Assembly (NCBI GenBank): GCA_024220505.1
Contig: JAKZZE010000001.1
Coordinates: 1,984,001-2,048,000, forward strand
Direction of reading: 5' to 3'
Source of the DNA: Rhizopus arrhizus
Lineage: Eukaryota > Mucoromycota > Mucoromycetes > Mucorales > Rhizopodaceae
DNA: 64,000 nt
The notes below the pieces were generated by a model, which made no database searches, had not been told where the DNA came from, and saw only the letters and a program-made list of their open reading frames with translations. This document shows, piece after piece, positions 12,541 to 23,663 of this stretch. Each line of letters opens with the position of its first letter. Position 1 is the stretch's first letter. The position numbers were made by a program, and so were the translations under genes.

Positions 12541-14301
12541 TCAAGCTTTTTTAGTCGATAAATGATGAATCACTTTTTCAATTAAAGACATCCAAGCTTT
12601 TTGTTCAGCTTCTGTTTGAGTACGCATGATGAATTGTTGTTTACCGAGATTGACTTGGGGTGGAGCAATGCCATTGCCAGGCATAGAACCCGGCAGGACC
12701 GTACCGCTGCTATTTTCTACAGAGACTTCGTGCGTTGCCAATTGAAATCCATAGACTGCAGTCACCACCGGTGCCCTTTCCGTGTTTTTTCCCCGTTTGA
12801 AGGCAGCGGTCAAGACAGAGGGTTTTTTAATTTCTGTTATTTTCGCAATGACCTGAGATGATAGCGGTGAGATCTCTGCGTTTCTTAAGTTGATAAGACC
12901 TTTGTATTGCAGCTTTTGTATTGTAGATTTCTTGTTGAAAGGTTTTGTCTTTTGACAGTAAAAGAAGTAGTCATTGTAGAGTAGGTAGGTGCGTGTGTCG
13001 TTGAATGATTGAGGATCGGATAGATCGACGCGGGTGAGGAGACCGGTGATGTAAAGTCGACGGGTGGATGTGACCGTGGCTGGACTGCTCAGAACGGATC
13101 TAGAGGCCTCTAATGCTCTTATATGAGCCAATCGATCTTTTATTCTATACAAACAGTCAGTGGGTGTCACTGGTCTATGGCTTTACAACTTACAAATTTT
13201 TACGCTTCTTTTCATGATATCTAAACTTTCCTTCGATTCGAATCAAAGCGCGATAATCTGGATGTGAAGGTTCTGTGACAGAGACGATACATGATAAAGC
13301 AGAAGCATAAGAGGAAACTCTTTGAAGAGGAATTTTTAAATAATAAAGTAAATCTCTCACGGGTTTATCTGATTTGAACATACATGACTAATCAAATGAG
13401 TTAATACACAGTATGAACAGTCTGCTGTTCTGGTCACTACCTCTAAAAACTTTATAAAAGAAGATGACTTTGAATAGAGAGTATTAATGCTGACAATTGT
13501 ACTAGGATATGAGTTTAAAAATGGTTCATACGCAGACAAGTTCTCGAACTGAATGGGAATAAGGGGATGAGTTTGGAGATAAATGAATTAAAACTTACCA
13601 AACTAGAAAATACATCTGATATAAATTGAGTAGGTCCCCATATTTCAAGCCTAATCCAAATGAGTACACTGATTCAATATCTGATTTGATTACCTTTCTT
13701 TGAAATCGTTCAAGAATTGTCTGTGAATACGAATGAGGCTCAAGACTTGATCAATCAAATCATCCAGAGCGATTTGACTGCAGAGTTGTGGATATTTTGT
13801 AAATAAATCAGAATTATTTGGTTCTTGAGTCCACCTTTGCAAATGAACCAGATAGACTTGATGAAACGCAATTAAATCCTGAACAAGCTGTTCTTCTGAT
13901 TGGCATATTTTTTCAACAGTGTATTGCTTCTGTGAGACATTTCTTGCTGTATCTGCCATTTGTCTTTCTACAGATAATATTTAGTAAAAAATATGTTTAA
14001 TATCAATTCTATTACCATAACTTTCTGCTTCATTTTCATCATTAAAGTAGTGATAAATATCATCAATGATACCCAGGTCATCAATTAGCTGAGAATAATG
14101 ACTTGTTGTATTCGTGTTTAGTTCAATGCCGCTTGGTGTCGATTGATAAAAATCTTTTTCAAATGCAAAAGTATCAAAAGATTGAAAACTGTCTTCACCA
14201 CCACTGCTTGATGTTGCTATACTACTGGATGATAAAACAGAAGGTCTACGCCATGAATCGTCTGTTCTTTCATCAATGCTTGAATAGCTCATATATAGCA
14301 C
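12541..14301 (-). CDS. RhoGEF with DH and PH domains
   Basis: Guanine-nucleotide exchange factor for a Rho GTPase. Six exons (transcript order): 14301-14016, 13967-13694, 13650-13599, 13548-13441, 13387-13194, 13144-12541; 505 aa, all phases fit. The N-terminal ~100 residues are Ser-rich and acidic. The DH domain runs from about 105 to 300: YTVEKICQSEEQLVQDL starts it and the conserved C-terminal helix is LLYYLKIPLQRVSSYASAL, the counterpart of the KPVQR helix. A PH domain follows at about 320-500 (YITGLLTRVDL, TYLLYNDYFFYCQK, ending in AWMSLIEKVIHHL). One splice (13388-13440) was needed to join FIKFLE to the PLQR helix and avoids a frame break. The gene lies tail-to-tail with the LIM-RhoGAP. 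The target GTPase cannot be read from the sequence. Confidence 0.85.
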
Positions 14302-16288
14302 TCTGAAATAAGAATAAAAAAAATTCCTTCAAAGGAAAAGAAAGAGAGAAAGAGAACTTTATCTTTTTTTTTTAAGCTTTTTTTTGTAAGGGAAAAAAGA
14401 AAATACAGGGTATTACACGTGTAGTACTTATTTATATTGTGAACAAACTTCTTGTTCATATTTGATTTATTCTTTTTCTAATTTATTTTGATTCATCTTG
14501 TATTATTACTTGTATTATTATTACCAGGTAAATGTCAATTTATTAAAAAGAATGAGGCATAAAGGTGGAAGATCGCTTTTTTTTTTGTTTTATTTTTATT
14601 TTTTTTTCCTTTTTTTATTTTTTATTTTTTTTCTTTTTTGTTGGTTATCAAAACAGTATCACTATCTTTGTCCTACTTTCTTAACTTGTCTATTCTTCCT
14701 CAAATGGGTTGTCTTAAACTTCTCTGATGCACATGACCCCGACTATCTTTTTATTTTATTTTTTTATTTTTTGTCTTCTTTTTTTAATTCTTACAAAAGA
14801 TAACAGTTTAAAGATAACTAAATATTAAAAAAGGACATATAAAAAAAAGTAAATCCTACCTTCTGAGTTCACTTATGATTCGGTCATTTGCTTCCGTTTT
14901 TTTTTTTTTTTTGTATATTCATATTAACGCGTCGTGTAAGCTATTGATTTCTTTATAGAAAAAAAAAAAAAAAAAAATTTACAATGTAAAACCATATAGA
15001 AATTTATATAACTTTAAAAAATGCATTTTTAAGGATGAGTGTCCTTACATAAAAGAAGAAAGATAAAATATTCTCTTGCTTCTAAAAGCCCTTTTTTATC
15101 AAATCTGATTTTTTTTTTTTACAATTGAACTCATGAGAGAGTGAGAAAGACTTTATTAAACAAAGAAAGTAAAGCATAAAAGTTAAATTTCTCACGTATC
15201 AAAAGCATCTTCTATTTCTTCTAGTCTTGTGTAAAAATCCGCCAACTTTGATGTATTTTTATATTTTAGGAAAGTAGCCCATCGTCGTTAGAGATCGCGT
15301 GCTCATTAAAAAAAAATTCTTAAAAAAACCGTGTAACGAGTTTATTTGATCTTAAAATCCAAGTCCTGGTAATACAGTGCCTGCAGCCTTAAATGGTAGT
15401 CTTCTGAACAGTCAATCAGCAGAAATAAATTGCGACTTATTGAAAGAATCAAATCGTAGTGTTCCTTTTTTTAGATTCAAAGAGTCTATTGTTTAAAGAT
15501 TTTGCTACTGTAATAGGATTACATACTTTTTCATCAAAATAGTGAGTGGGAAATATTAGATGAAAGAGATAAAGATGCAATAGACTGGATCGCCCATATT
15601 TTTAAAGCACCACCGAGGATACAATCGGAAGTGACAAGACACAAACACTTTGCCAAGATATGAATCTTAAAATCAAAGGAGTCACAGGACGGTGCAGACA
15701 ATAACTTTTTTTTTTTTTGGTTTCATCAAAGAGGTATAGTTCGACACAATTTCTGCAGTAGTCTAAATATTTCTGTTGTGAAGAGTTCAAAGTAAAGTTT
15801 GCAACAGGAAACCTCTGTCAGTGTGCAAAGGATTTCACTCCACTCTACTATGAAAAATGTGTTATATAACGTTGAGCCTTTAGTTTATGGCCCCCCTCCC
15901 TTCACTGGCTTGATTTTTATTTTTCTCTTTGACAACCCTCTCAACACAATCCATGTTGAGTGCCTTGTTCAGCTTCGAAAGGTCCATTCTTTGTTGCATT
16001 TCATAATTTAAAACAAACAGTTCAAGCTGGTACCCTCCATTGCCACTCAAATTAACTCTATTTCAAAAATTTGAAGAGAATCTTAACTTATGTTTCTGTT
16101 TAGCTCGTAGTTGCACCATTTTACCTTCATTTGTAAAACTCTAAATTTTGGTATATAATGTACCGACTTATGCAGGAGCTTTGTATTCCGTTTGATCTGT
16201 CAGTGATGCAACTGTTCTATAACTAAAAAGCAGGTATCAAAGGGGAAAATATAAAACTGAGATGAACGATATAATATGCGGTATTTAT
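14302..16288. other. 2-kb gene-poor region with a decayed coding fragment
   Basis: T- and A-rich runs dominate 14340-15130. Between about 15480 and 15870 the plus strand shows coding-like strings interrupted by stops and frame changes (SEWEILDERDKDAIDWIAH at 15541 onward; FATGNLCQCAKDFTPLYYE from about 15795), suggesting an old transposon or gene relic. I do not recognise the family. Confidence 0.35.
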
Positions 16289-16732
16289 TTAGAAAAAATC
16301 CTTCTGATGTATATATGACGCATTGGACGACCTGGATCGTTTTACTTTCTTAGTCCTACGTGTTGATAAGGAAGGTTGTATTGTAGGCGGAAGTCCATTG
16401 ACGTTGAATGTACTTAATTGAGTAATAGGGCTTTCGCATGACTGAATTTTTAATAATGTTTCATTTATTGTCGCAAAAGCTTCATATACAACAGTGAGTA
16501 ATGCTGGCATTCTCAATTGATAGTCATCAGACAAAGTCGGATAATCTAACTCTTTTAATCTTCTGATACGAGCGATGTATCTTTTAGGAGAATCCACTTT
16601 CAGGAAAGAGAGTTTGTTTGCTAAAGTAGCATATACTATTCACAAAACCCCAATAACGGTACATGTTGTCTGATTCTGATATCGCAGGAACCTGCTTAGA
16701 CAGGAAGTTGAAAGCAGTGTTTGTGGCCGACA
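16289..16732 (-). CDS. Uncharacterised reading frame, possibly transposon-associated
   Basis: A 102-codon frame ends at 16289 (product begins near DSPKRYIARIRRLKELDYP and ends in a basic stretch, TRRTKKVKRSR). Just upstream, another frame starts at ATG 16732 (MSATNTAFNFLSKQ...) and stays open for about 47 codons. A splice between them is possible, but no strong donor is visible, so the joint is uncertain. The protein is not recognised. It abuts the Tc1 element at 16788 and could be an unrelated orphan or a relic. Confidence 0.3.
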
Positions 16733-16787
16733 TAGAAAACCAGACCATCAATAATTACTCAACGGGATCAAAATCTAACTTCCTATA

Positions 16788-18128
16788 CAATCACACCAAA
16801 TAAATTTTCGGATAAAATATTTAAACAAAAATTTAAAAAAAAATATGACATGTAAGCTCAAGACCAATTAATACTTGTGAACCGAAGCTTTGATTTTCAA
16901 TTTTTGAGAAAAGAAAGATTCAGGTGCTTATTTTAAAAATATATCCATAAAACAATTTTCAGTATTTTGTTGCGCCATCTTTAGCTTTAATATCTGCTTC
17001 ACATCGCCTCTTTATGCTTTGAACTAACCGGTCGGCAAACTCATCATCCAGTCTTGCCCACTCTTCTTGTAGAGCCACCTTCAATTGCTCCAAGTTTTTG
17101 ATGGACAGCCTTCTTCTCTCAATTTGCCTTTCAAGAGCATTCCAGACATGCTCAGTGGGGTTCAGATCAGGGCATTGGGCAGGTCAGTGTTCAAAACCCT
17201 CTAATTTGGTATGTTTTCTTCCACTATCGAGCATCACCATCTGTATGACAGGAAGCTCCATCTTGTTGGAAGATAAAATCCCTCTTCTGATGCACCGTGA
17301 CATTTGTAAACCAAGAATGGGATCTGTTGGCCAAAATATTCATGTATGTTTCTTTGTCTACAGAACTGTTGTCAGTAGTCTCTAAAGGTCCAAAACCTAT
17401 TCCCCAAAAACATCCCCAAACCATAGCACCACGACCACCGACACTTGACTGTACAACTCTATTTCTTTCATCATAACGCTCTCCTTCCTTCCTGAGTATT
17501 CTCTTACCGCGTTTGCTGCCTTCCATACAAAAGCGCGATTCATCAGACCAAACAACCTTTCTCCATTAGCCCTTGGTCCAATTGAGGCGTTTCTTCACCC
17601 AGCGAAGCCTACTTTTGCGGTGTCTTGCAGTCAATCTAGGCATGTGAGCTGCTCTGTACGATTTGAAGTCAAGTCGATCGACATACGATCGAAGACTGTC
17701 TACACAACCATTCAGGTTTGCTAGCTCCATATTTATTTCTTTAAAAGACACAAAACGATCCTCACTCATTATCCTCTTCAATTGCCTTTCAGTTCTTTCA
17801 TTTATTTTCAGTGGGCGACCTGTTTGCTTGTGAGGCAAAAGGGCTGCCACAGTCATCCATCCTGGCTGTTATGCTTTGCACAGTGGACTTGTTCAAGCCA
17901 ACAAGTTCTACCATCGCTCTGATCGTATGATGTGTTCCAAGAAGATAAAAACACTCTATGCTTTACTTTCTTTTATTTCATCTTCAGACATAACGAAAGG
18001 TCGGGTGCAATCTTTGGAGATTTGAGCAGACATGTTTTTTTTTTTAATGTGTTGATGGGAAAAAGGCAACTTTGTTGTAAGCATAAAATTATCTTTCAAT
18101 TTCTTTGAACATTAATTTGGTGTCACTG
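16788..18128 (-). mobile_element. Tc1/mariner DNA transposon, defective copy
   Basis: The left end TACAATCACACCAAATAAAT and the inverted right end (read on the minus strand TACAGTGACACCAAATTAAT) match over about 20 of 24 bases, and a TA dinucleotide flanks both sides (16786-16787 and 18129-18130), the Tc1/mariner target duplication. The element is 1341 bp. Its single gene on the minus strand is broken. Terminal divergence and frame breaks indicate an old, non-autonomous copy. Confidence 0.85.
16960..18033 (-). pseudogene. Tc1-like DDE transposase, degenerate
   Basis: Starts at ATG 18033 (MSAQISKDC...), with a helix-turn-helix string AMVELVGLNKSTVQSI reached only after a frame change. A second HTH region follows (GRPLKINERTERQLKRI), then the catalytic blocks: VWSDESRF (first Asp), FQQDGASCHT (second Asp) and PDLNPTEHVWNALE (Glu). 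All three catalytic residues survive, but at least four stops or frame changes separate the pieces: around 17960-17870, at 17855, near 17540 and near 17200. The product ends at TGA 16960-16962 after DGATKY. No functional protein is expected. Confidence 0.85.
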
Positions 18129-18614
18129 TATTTTGAGGTAAAGAAAGCGACAGTGTCCAAAAGACACTTTTACAGACCATTATCAAAGATGGATGACAAA
18201 AGCTCTAGACATAATAGATACCTCTGTATTCCTCCCTTATTCGACTGGGTTAAACTGATTGAACAAGCCTGATCTGTTGTTCAATACAAAATGAAACAAA
18301 AGTCAGTTAGTTGCCAGTTTTTTGAGAGTTTTCATCAACTGAAAAGAACAATGAATGAAACACCATCGTGTTCAATCAAAAGGGATAATAAACCTGTCAA
18401 AGACCTTGTTTGCCAGAGGAAAACATAGGCAGATGGTTCATGTTGACAAATTGAAATAAAAAGAACTTGACAGAACAATGGGGGGGATTTTATAAAACGA
18501 AAGGAATCGGACGGTCTAGTCTCAGGCTGTCACTGTCTAGGACATTTCTTTTTGTTTGCTCCTTGAACAAGTAAAGACATCGTTTATCGATTTGATATGA
18601 AAAAAGCCCCTTTA
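18129..18614. other. Intergenic, downstream of the Spo71-like gene
   Basis: About 490 bp between the transposon end and the stop codon of the PH-domain gene. No gene, RNA or repeat is recognised. Confidence 0.35.
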
Positions 18615-20490
18615 TTATTTCCACTCTTTGTGTAAAGCAGACAGCCACCGGTCTCTTTCCGCTCTATTTTTGGTTTTAAAGATCCAGCAGGTTCCCTTTT
18701 GACCCAAACGATGGCCCAACTTGAGCAAGGAAAGACTCTCTCTTAGATCCGAAACAAAATGTCTTTTGGCCAACTGCCAGATCACAAACACACAATCGGA
18801 CGTACGATCGTTCCCGGTCGTGATACCCTCGGGATAATAACAAGCAGGTATATTTTCCAATCGGACGAGTTGATCGAGCACGCATTCATAACCTGTATAG
18901 ATGTAGGCCGTTTGCAGGTCAAGTAATGCTTTTCTCTTTTGGTATATACCGCCGTCTTTGGATCGTGTGTCGAACAGGAGCAGGCAACTTTCTTTCGCGT
19001 TCTTGACCAGGACGCAATACTGGGCAAGGTAGTGTCGGCTGTAATTCTTTTTGACGTAAAGGACACTAGAGAGCTGTAGGAGGTAAGAGATTGAGTGATG
19101 TAGGGGGGATTGGATTACTTACAATGATATGATCGGAGGGTTCGAGGTCATTCAGGTGATGATGGATTTGTAATAGTCTTTTTCTGATTAAGCTAATCCA
19201 CTCAATCTGACACTGCGTATCAGGTACTTTAAAGGATAACGTCTGCTTGTTCTTTAGACGGATCTCAATCATCCTATCCTCCGATCGATCGACAGATTCT
19301 ACCTGTGAGAGATCGAGAGCTGATTTTGTATAGACCAACTTGGACGGTGGAGGAGGAGGAATGGTAAAGGATGAGATGAGTTGAGGTGCTGAAAAGTTGA
19401 GATGTTTAATCTTCTTTTTTAAACGGTTTGTGTTTCGCAAGATTAATCCTGAAGTCACTGAAAACCAAGTGTTTTTATGATTGGGTGTGTTTGTATAATA
19501 ATAATCATCCAAGAATAACAATTGATTTCCAAACAATATTGTATAATGAGTTGCTTTATTACGTATTAGTAATCCTTCATAGATGATCTGTATTACATCA
19601 TCAGCAAAAGAAATCAGACCTGATTTGTACTTGCCTTATTTGTGCATTTCTCTTGCCACCTGAATTCTAATTGATGCGTCTAGAATAGCAGAGAGTGATT
19701 AGATAACGACAGGTGAATTTCAGTGTACCTGTTCTATCAGTTGGTATCCAATCAGATTGTCCTTTTCATCTATCGTCTCTACATAATCACCCAGCGTCCA
19801 ACATAATTTCCACTCTTTTCTTACAGATTTCTTTGATGGGCCATCATCCGAATAAAGTAGGTCGGACAAGGCAGACTGAATGTGCTTGAATGACAAGTTG
19901 GGTTCTTCTTGAGGTTGCCTGTAAGCCTTTGTGAAGTAATCTAGGGGAATACGGATGACGGTCGATGGTTCTTTTCTGACGGTGACATCGATATAAGATG
20001 GTATAGGTTTCTTTGTGGATAGTCTTTGATAGATGGATTGATACCATGCTTTTGCATCAGATAGACGACAAGATTGAAAATGAAATGAGATGACATGTTT
20101 TGAATGAGTGTATTCAAGAGACCAAATACAATCTAGGGGTGATACTAAGGAGAGTCGAACGGGACGAAGGGGAGGTTGAGGATTAAAATAGATGGTATGA
20201 GCTAGTCTGTTTGTTTTGATGGTCTATACTAATTATTCTCTTTTTAGATTTATGATTAGTTTCTGATTAGGATTGTTTACTGTCGAATGATATAGATCAA
20301 GTCTGTCTGTTCTCAATATCGCCTGAAATTGTCTCCATCTGAGTCGTGTCTTTCTCAACTTGATCTCTTTTACTCTTGTTCTCTTTTTAGCATACCACTG
20401 CTCTGTTCGAGTACATAATACAAGTCCTTGTTTGATGATCTCATCCTTTTCATATCTTTTTTGTTTTTTTTCAATAATGGGTATCATCAA
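18615..20490 (-). CDS. PH-domain protein, Spo71/Mug56-like
   Basis: Likely membrane-associated PH protein; the yeast relatives act in prospore/meiotic membrane shaping. Exons: 20490-20281, 20223-19729, 19679-19631, about 19574-19123, 19073-18615; about 554 aa. Residues 1-60 (IKQGLVLCTRTEQWY...RLRWRQFQAIL) match the N-terminal module I associate with fungal Spo71-type proteins, continuing with RLAHTIYFNPQ, RLSLVSPLDCIW and WYQSIYQRL of a PH fold, then WTLGDYVE and DNLIGYQLIEQ. A second PH domain follows (ATHYTILFGNQLLFLDD ... IEWISLIRKRL) and a third PH-like end (RDRWLSALHKEWK). The acceptor before the second PH domain is uncertain: an AAG site (19575) keeps frame, while a 32-nt alternative gives a nicer protein but is too short for an intron. 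Family assignment is from memory of the pattern. Confidence 0.7.
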
Positions 20491-20636
20491 GCAAAAGAAG
20501 AAAAAAAAAAAAAAAAGAAGAAAAAAAAAAAGAAAAAGAAAAAAAAAAAGAAATGAGTTTTAAATAAAACATGAAATAGATTTCCTTTTTGCTCATTTTA
20601 GTGTGCTTTATTTTCTACAAGATATTTACAAGAAGA

Positions 20637-21562
20637 TTAATTCATTTTGAATTTTGATGGTAAATAGCCTTTTCCAAACATGTTCCTCACAAATTTTTCA
20701 ATCACTTTCTTTATCAAATCATAATGACGAACAAAGCTTTCGTCTTCTAAAGATTTCATATTCTTCTTTTGTTGTTTTAAATATTTATACAAGTAATCTA
20801 ATGCGATCTGAACTGTAGTTTCACCATAATGAATCGTTAATTCACCACACTGCTCAATCATTTCTTGATATATTTTTGTATCCAAAAATCTCATAAAACT
20901 AGTCTCTAATAAATTATAAATCGACATTTTAGCATGTTGAAATAAAGTAGAAAGATCATGACCCATACTGAGTCTATCCAAAATATTCCTTCTCACTTTA
21001 TCATCCAAATTGACTTGAAGTTCTGCCTTGTTTGAAATAAAAGTATTATAAATCGAGTGAACTGTTTCCTTTTGATCTTTTAAAGAAGCCTTTTCAAACT
21101 GTTCTATTTCTAAAAAGAAAAACTAAAAAAGAACATCAACACTCTCTTCTTTTTTTCTTTATTTTTATTTACCAAGTTTTCCGAGCTGTGTTCATCCAAC
21201 AGATAATATAAAAAATAACACAGTGGCACCTTGGATTCCAAAATTGCTTTTAATCCTTCCTTTTTGATTTCACATATACACACATCCACCGGTGTTGGTT
21301 CACCAAAGAAACAATTCAATTTATGAAATGATTTATTGACCCTTTTCTTGTAAATCTTGTGTACATCCATCGTGGGTTCTTCTATTGATTGTATTGAGTT
21401 CATCAAGGCTGCAAAACTATTACGTCTTGAAGAAGAAGCAGACGGTTTGATCATTTCTTCTGCAAGTGATGATCTTCTTGATTTAGAAATTGATTTCCTT
21501 GTTCGAGTGGATAATTGAAAATCATTATTTTCTTGAATGGATGCTCTACGTACTTTTGACAT
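20637..21562 (-). CDS. RGS-domain protein
   Basis: Regulator of G-protein signalling, accelerating GTP hydrolysis on a G-alpha subunit. Two exons, 21562-21173 and 21122-20637; 291 aa. The N-terminal ~65 residues are basic and Ser-rich (RRASIQENN, SRRSSLAEE, SRRNSFAAL), which look like kinase targets. The RGS fold starts around residue 85 (FGEPTPVDVCICEIKKEGL) with LCYFLYYLLDEHSSENLFFLEIEQF, the hallmark SxENxxFxxE helix, made only after splicing the 50-nt intron. Its C-terminal half ends in TSFMRFLDTKIYQEMI, the 'F..F..S..Y' end helix. A further ~100 residues are helical. The start is MSKV; an upstream in-frame ATG would add an Ile/Phe-rich low-complexity leader and is rejected. Confidence 0.85.
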
Positions 21563-22337
21563 TTTTAATAAAAAAAAAAAAAAAGAAATAATAACAAAAG
21601 CTGTCAAAATTAATAAAAAAAAAAAAAAATTATAACTGGCACACGGAACCAATTAAAATATAGAATGCATGCTGAATACCAATCTACTGAAACACAACCA
21701 TTCGTATAAAGTGATCAACGTTGTTCCTATGACGAAACATCCGAAATCATTTTTTAAAGAAAAAAAAGGGGAAAAAAAGAAAAATGAATGATGTTTAGAA
21801 TTGAAGTGAATGATTTTATAAATTTGGAGTTTATAAAAACTATTTCTTGTATAAAATCATTCTCTTTTCTTTGTGCCTGGTCGGCTTTTATCGTTTTGTA
21901 TGACATGCAGGCAGATACAACGCATCCATTGTTGCTAAAATTAGAAATCAGCCTTTCCACGTTGCCAAAAAAAAAAAAAATCATTAAAAATTGTTTAACC
22001 CCCGACATGGCGGGATCTGCCCCTTTGATAGAAGGAGGATGGATAAAGATGAGCAAGTGAAAAAAAAAGAGAGGGATGGGTGAAGTCTATTGATTTCAGT
22101 GAATAGAGTTCATGTCATCCATCTTTGTTGAAAGAACATGACTTGAAGTGTAAATCAATACCTCATTTTCTATGATGGGCAGAAGACAATCACTTGTACA
22201 CTTTGTTATTCTTTCCAGGGAGGAAGCTCCTCTCTTTTCATTTTACGCCTTTAGGTTGACTCCCCGTTTGTTTAAAATAGGAGATAAAAAGAATGCAATG
22301 TTGAATTTTATTGAATGAGATGATGCTGAATTACAAG
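21563..22337. other. Intergenic region upstream of the RGS gene
   Basis: About 770 bp between the RGS start codon and the arrestin stop codon, both on the minus strand. A/T homopolymers (around 21570, 21617, 21968) and no recognisable gene. Confidence 0.35.
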
Positions 22338-23663
22338 TTATTTTTCTAATTGATAAGGTGGTGGAGGAGGTAAGAGTAGTAAGGATTCTTGACTTGCATT
22401 TCGACTGTTGGGACAAGAAGTATCCGAACTGGATGCACTGCTGTGAAGTAAAACATCCCATCCTTTCTTTGTGAATTGAACACTTTTTTTTTTATATTCC
22501 ATATAACAAGGACAGATAAAGAATCCAGCACGTTTCTTGATCAAATCTTCTTGATCTTCTTCATCCACTGTAGTATGAGAAAGAGCTTCTTGATAAGTAG
22601 GTAAGGTAACAAAGTCTTCTTTAAGACGACAATCTAAAATAGTGATAGGTGTCTCTAAATGAATCTGTTTCTTTTCGACACTGTCAGCTGTGGATAATTC
22701 GAGATCGATCTTGAGATGATGTAAAAAGTTCATTTCTTTTGAATAAGTTGTATGATTCATTGTCAGACAATTAGGAAGGGTAAAGATGAATTTATATTGA
22801 AATGGGGTAGATCCAAGGGGTATATGAGCATTCTTGCCTGTAATGGCACGTTTGATCTGTAAGAGGTCGAGATCAGATGAAGGTAACATGGCCTGTCTGA
22901 GTTGTTCGCCATCCGTCATGTCCGTCACTGACACCAGCTGAAGTTTGAAATCGTGTAGTTCAGCCTTTCTGGCACCGTACTCGGGTACTTGATAGATTCT
23001 GCGTTCGGTCAAGACGATATCGAGTGATTCCAAACGGACATGCTTCATTTGAGTTGAGAGAACGATCGAGATGGGGAATTGAGTACCAGAAGAGACAGTG
23101 GATTTTTCGATATAGAATGTAGCATCACACACTTCACTTTTACGTTCGGCTACGATAGAAGTCGTAGGTAAAGCATGAGAAGTGAGAGCATCAGCAGAAG
23201 GAGCTAATGTACGAAGCAAGAGAATGTTGTGTCGACATCTCAAGTTGGGTACACTCATACCAGGTCTTTGTACGGTAGCAGAGACATAATAACTCACTTG
23301 AGCCATTTCATCTTCAATCGTTTCCACCAGACTGTTGGGTATCAAGAATTCAAATGGCCATCGGTTCAATCCGGAAAGAAGGGTGCCTTCAGTCTCTAAA
23401 ATGATATTTTGTTCCAAAATTGTCTTTTCATGATACACCTTACTTCCTCTCGGTCCTAATCCTTCTGGCCAAAACATGTTGGATTTACCAATGAGTTTTA
23501 AATTGACTTGGCTGGTTGTCATCGGTTTGGACAAGACAAGTTCAACTTCACCTCTTAGCACATGGGTTGTGGGTTCCGTTGGTGGTCCTCTCAGCAAAAC
23601 AACAGGTTCTGCTAATATAATTGAAAGTTGTTTATTTCCAAATAGTGGCATGGCTATTGGCAT
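22338..23663 (-). CDS. Alpha-arrestin (arrestin-related trafficking adaptor)
   Basis: Adaptor that in fungi recruits a Rsp5/NEDD4-type ubiquitin ligase to plasma-membrane cargo. Single exon, 441 aa. The N-terminal arrestin half begins LSIILAEPVVLLRGPP with the LRGEVELVLSKPM strand pair and WPFEFLIPNSLVETIED, the usual 'F.L..P' edge. The C-terminal arrestin half spans about 180-340 (SSGTQFPISIVLS, RLESLDIVLTERRIYQVPEYG, YKFIFTLP). Near residue 375 is LPTYQEALS, a candidate PY-type motif for WW-domain binding, though the first Pro is replaced by Leu. The tail is Ser- and Pro-rich. The start is the ATG just downstream of an AT-rich run on the minus strand. Confidence 0.85.
   Translation of the reverse strand: MPIAMPLFGNKQLSIILAEPVVLLRGPPTEPTTHVLRGEVELVLSKPMTTSQVNLKLIGKSNMFWPEGLGPRGSKVYHEKTILEQNIILETEGTLLSGLNRWPFEFLIPNSLVETIEDEMAQVSYYVSATVQRPGMSVPNLRCRHNILLLRTLAPSADALTSHALPTTSIVAERKSEVCDATFYIEKSTVSSGTQFPISIVLSTQMKHVRLESLDIVLTERRIYQVPEYGARKAELHDFKLQLVSVTDMTDGEQLRQAMLPSSDLDLLQIKRAITGKNAHIPLGSTPFQYKFIFTLPNCLTMNHTTYSKEMNFLHHLKIDLELSTADSVEKKQIHLETPITILDCRLKEDFVTLPTYQEALSHTTVDEEDQEDLIKKRAGFFICPCYMEYKKKSVQFTKKGWDVLLHSSASSSDTSCPNSRNASQESLLLLPPPPPYQLEK

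Noticed and set aside
14498..14803. 101-codon plus-strand frame rich in Phe/Leu/Tyr
   Set aside because: Low-complexity T-rich DNA translated; no domain and no splice logic.
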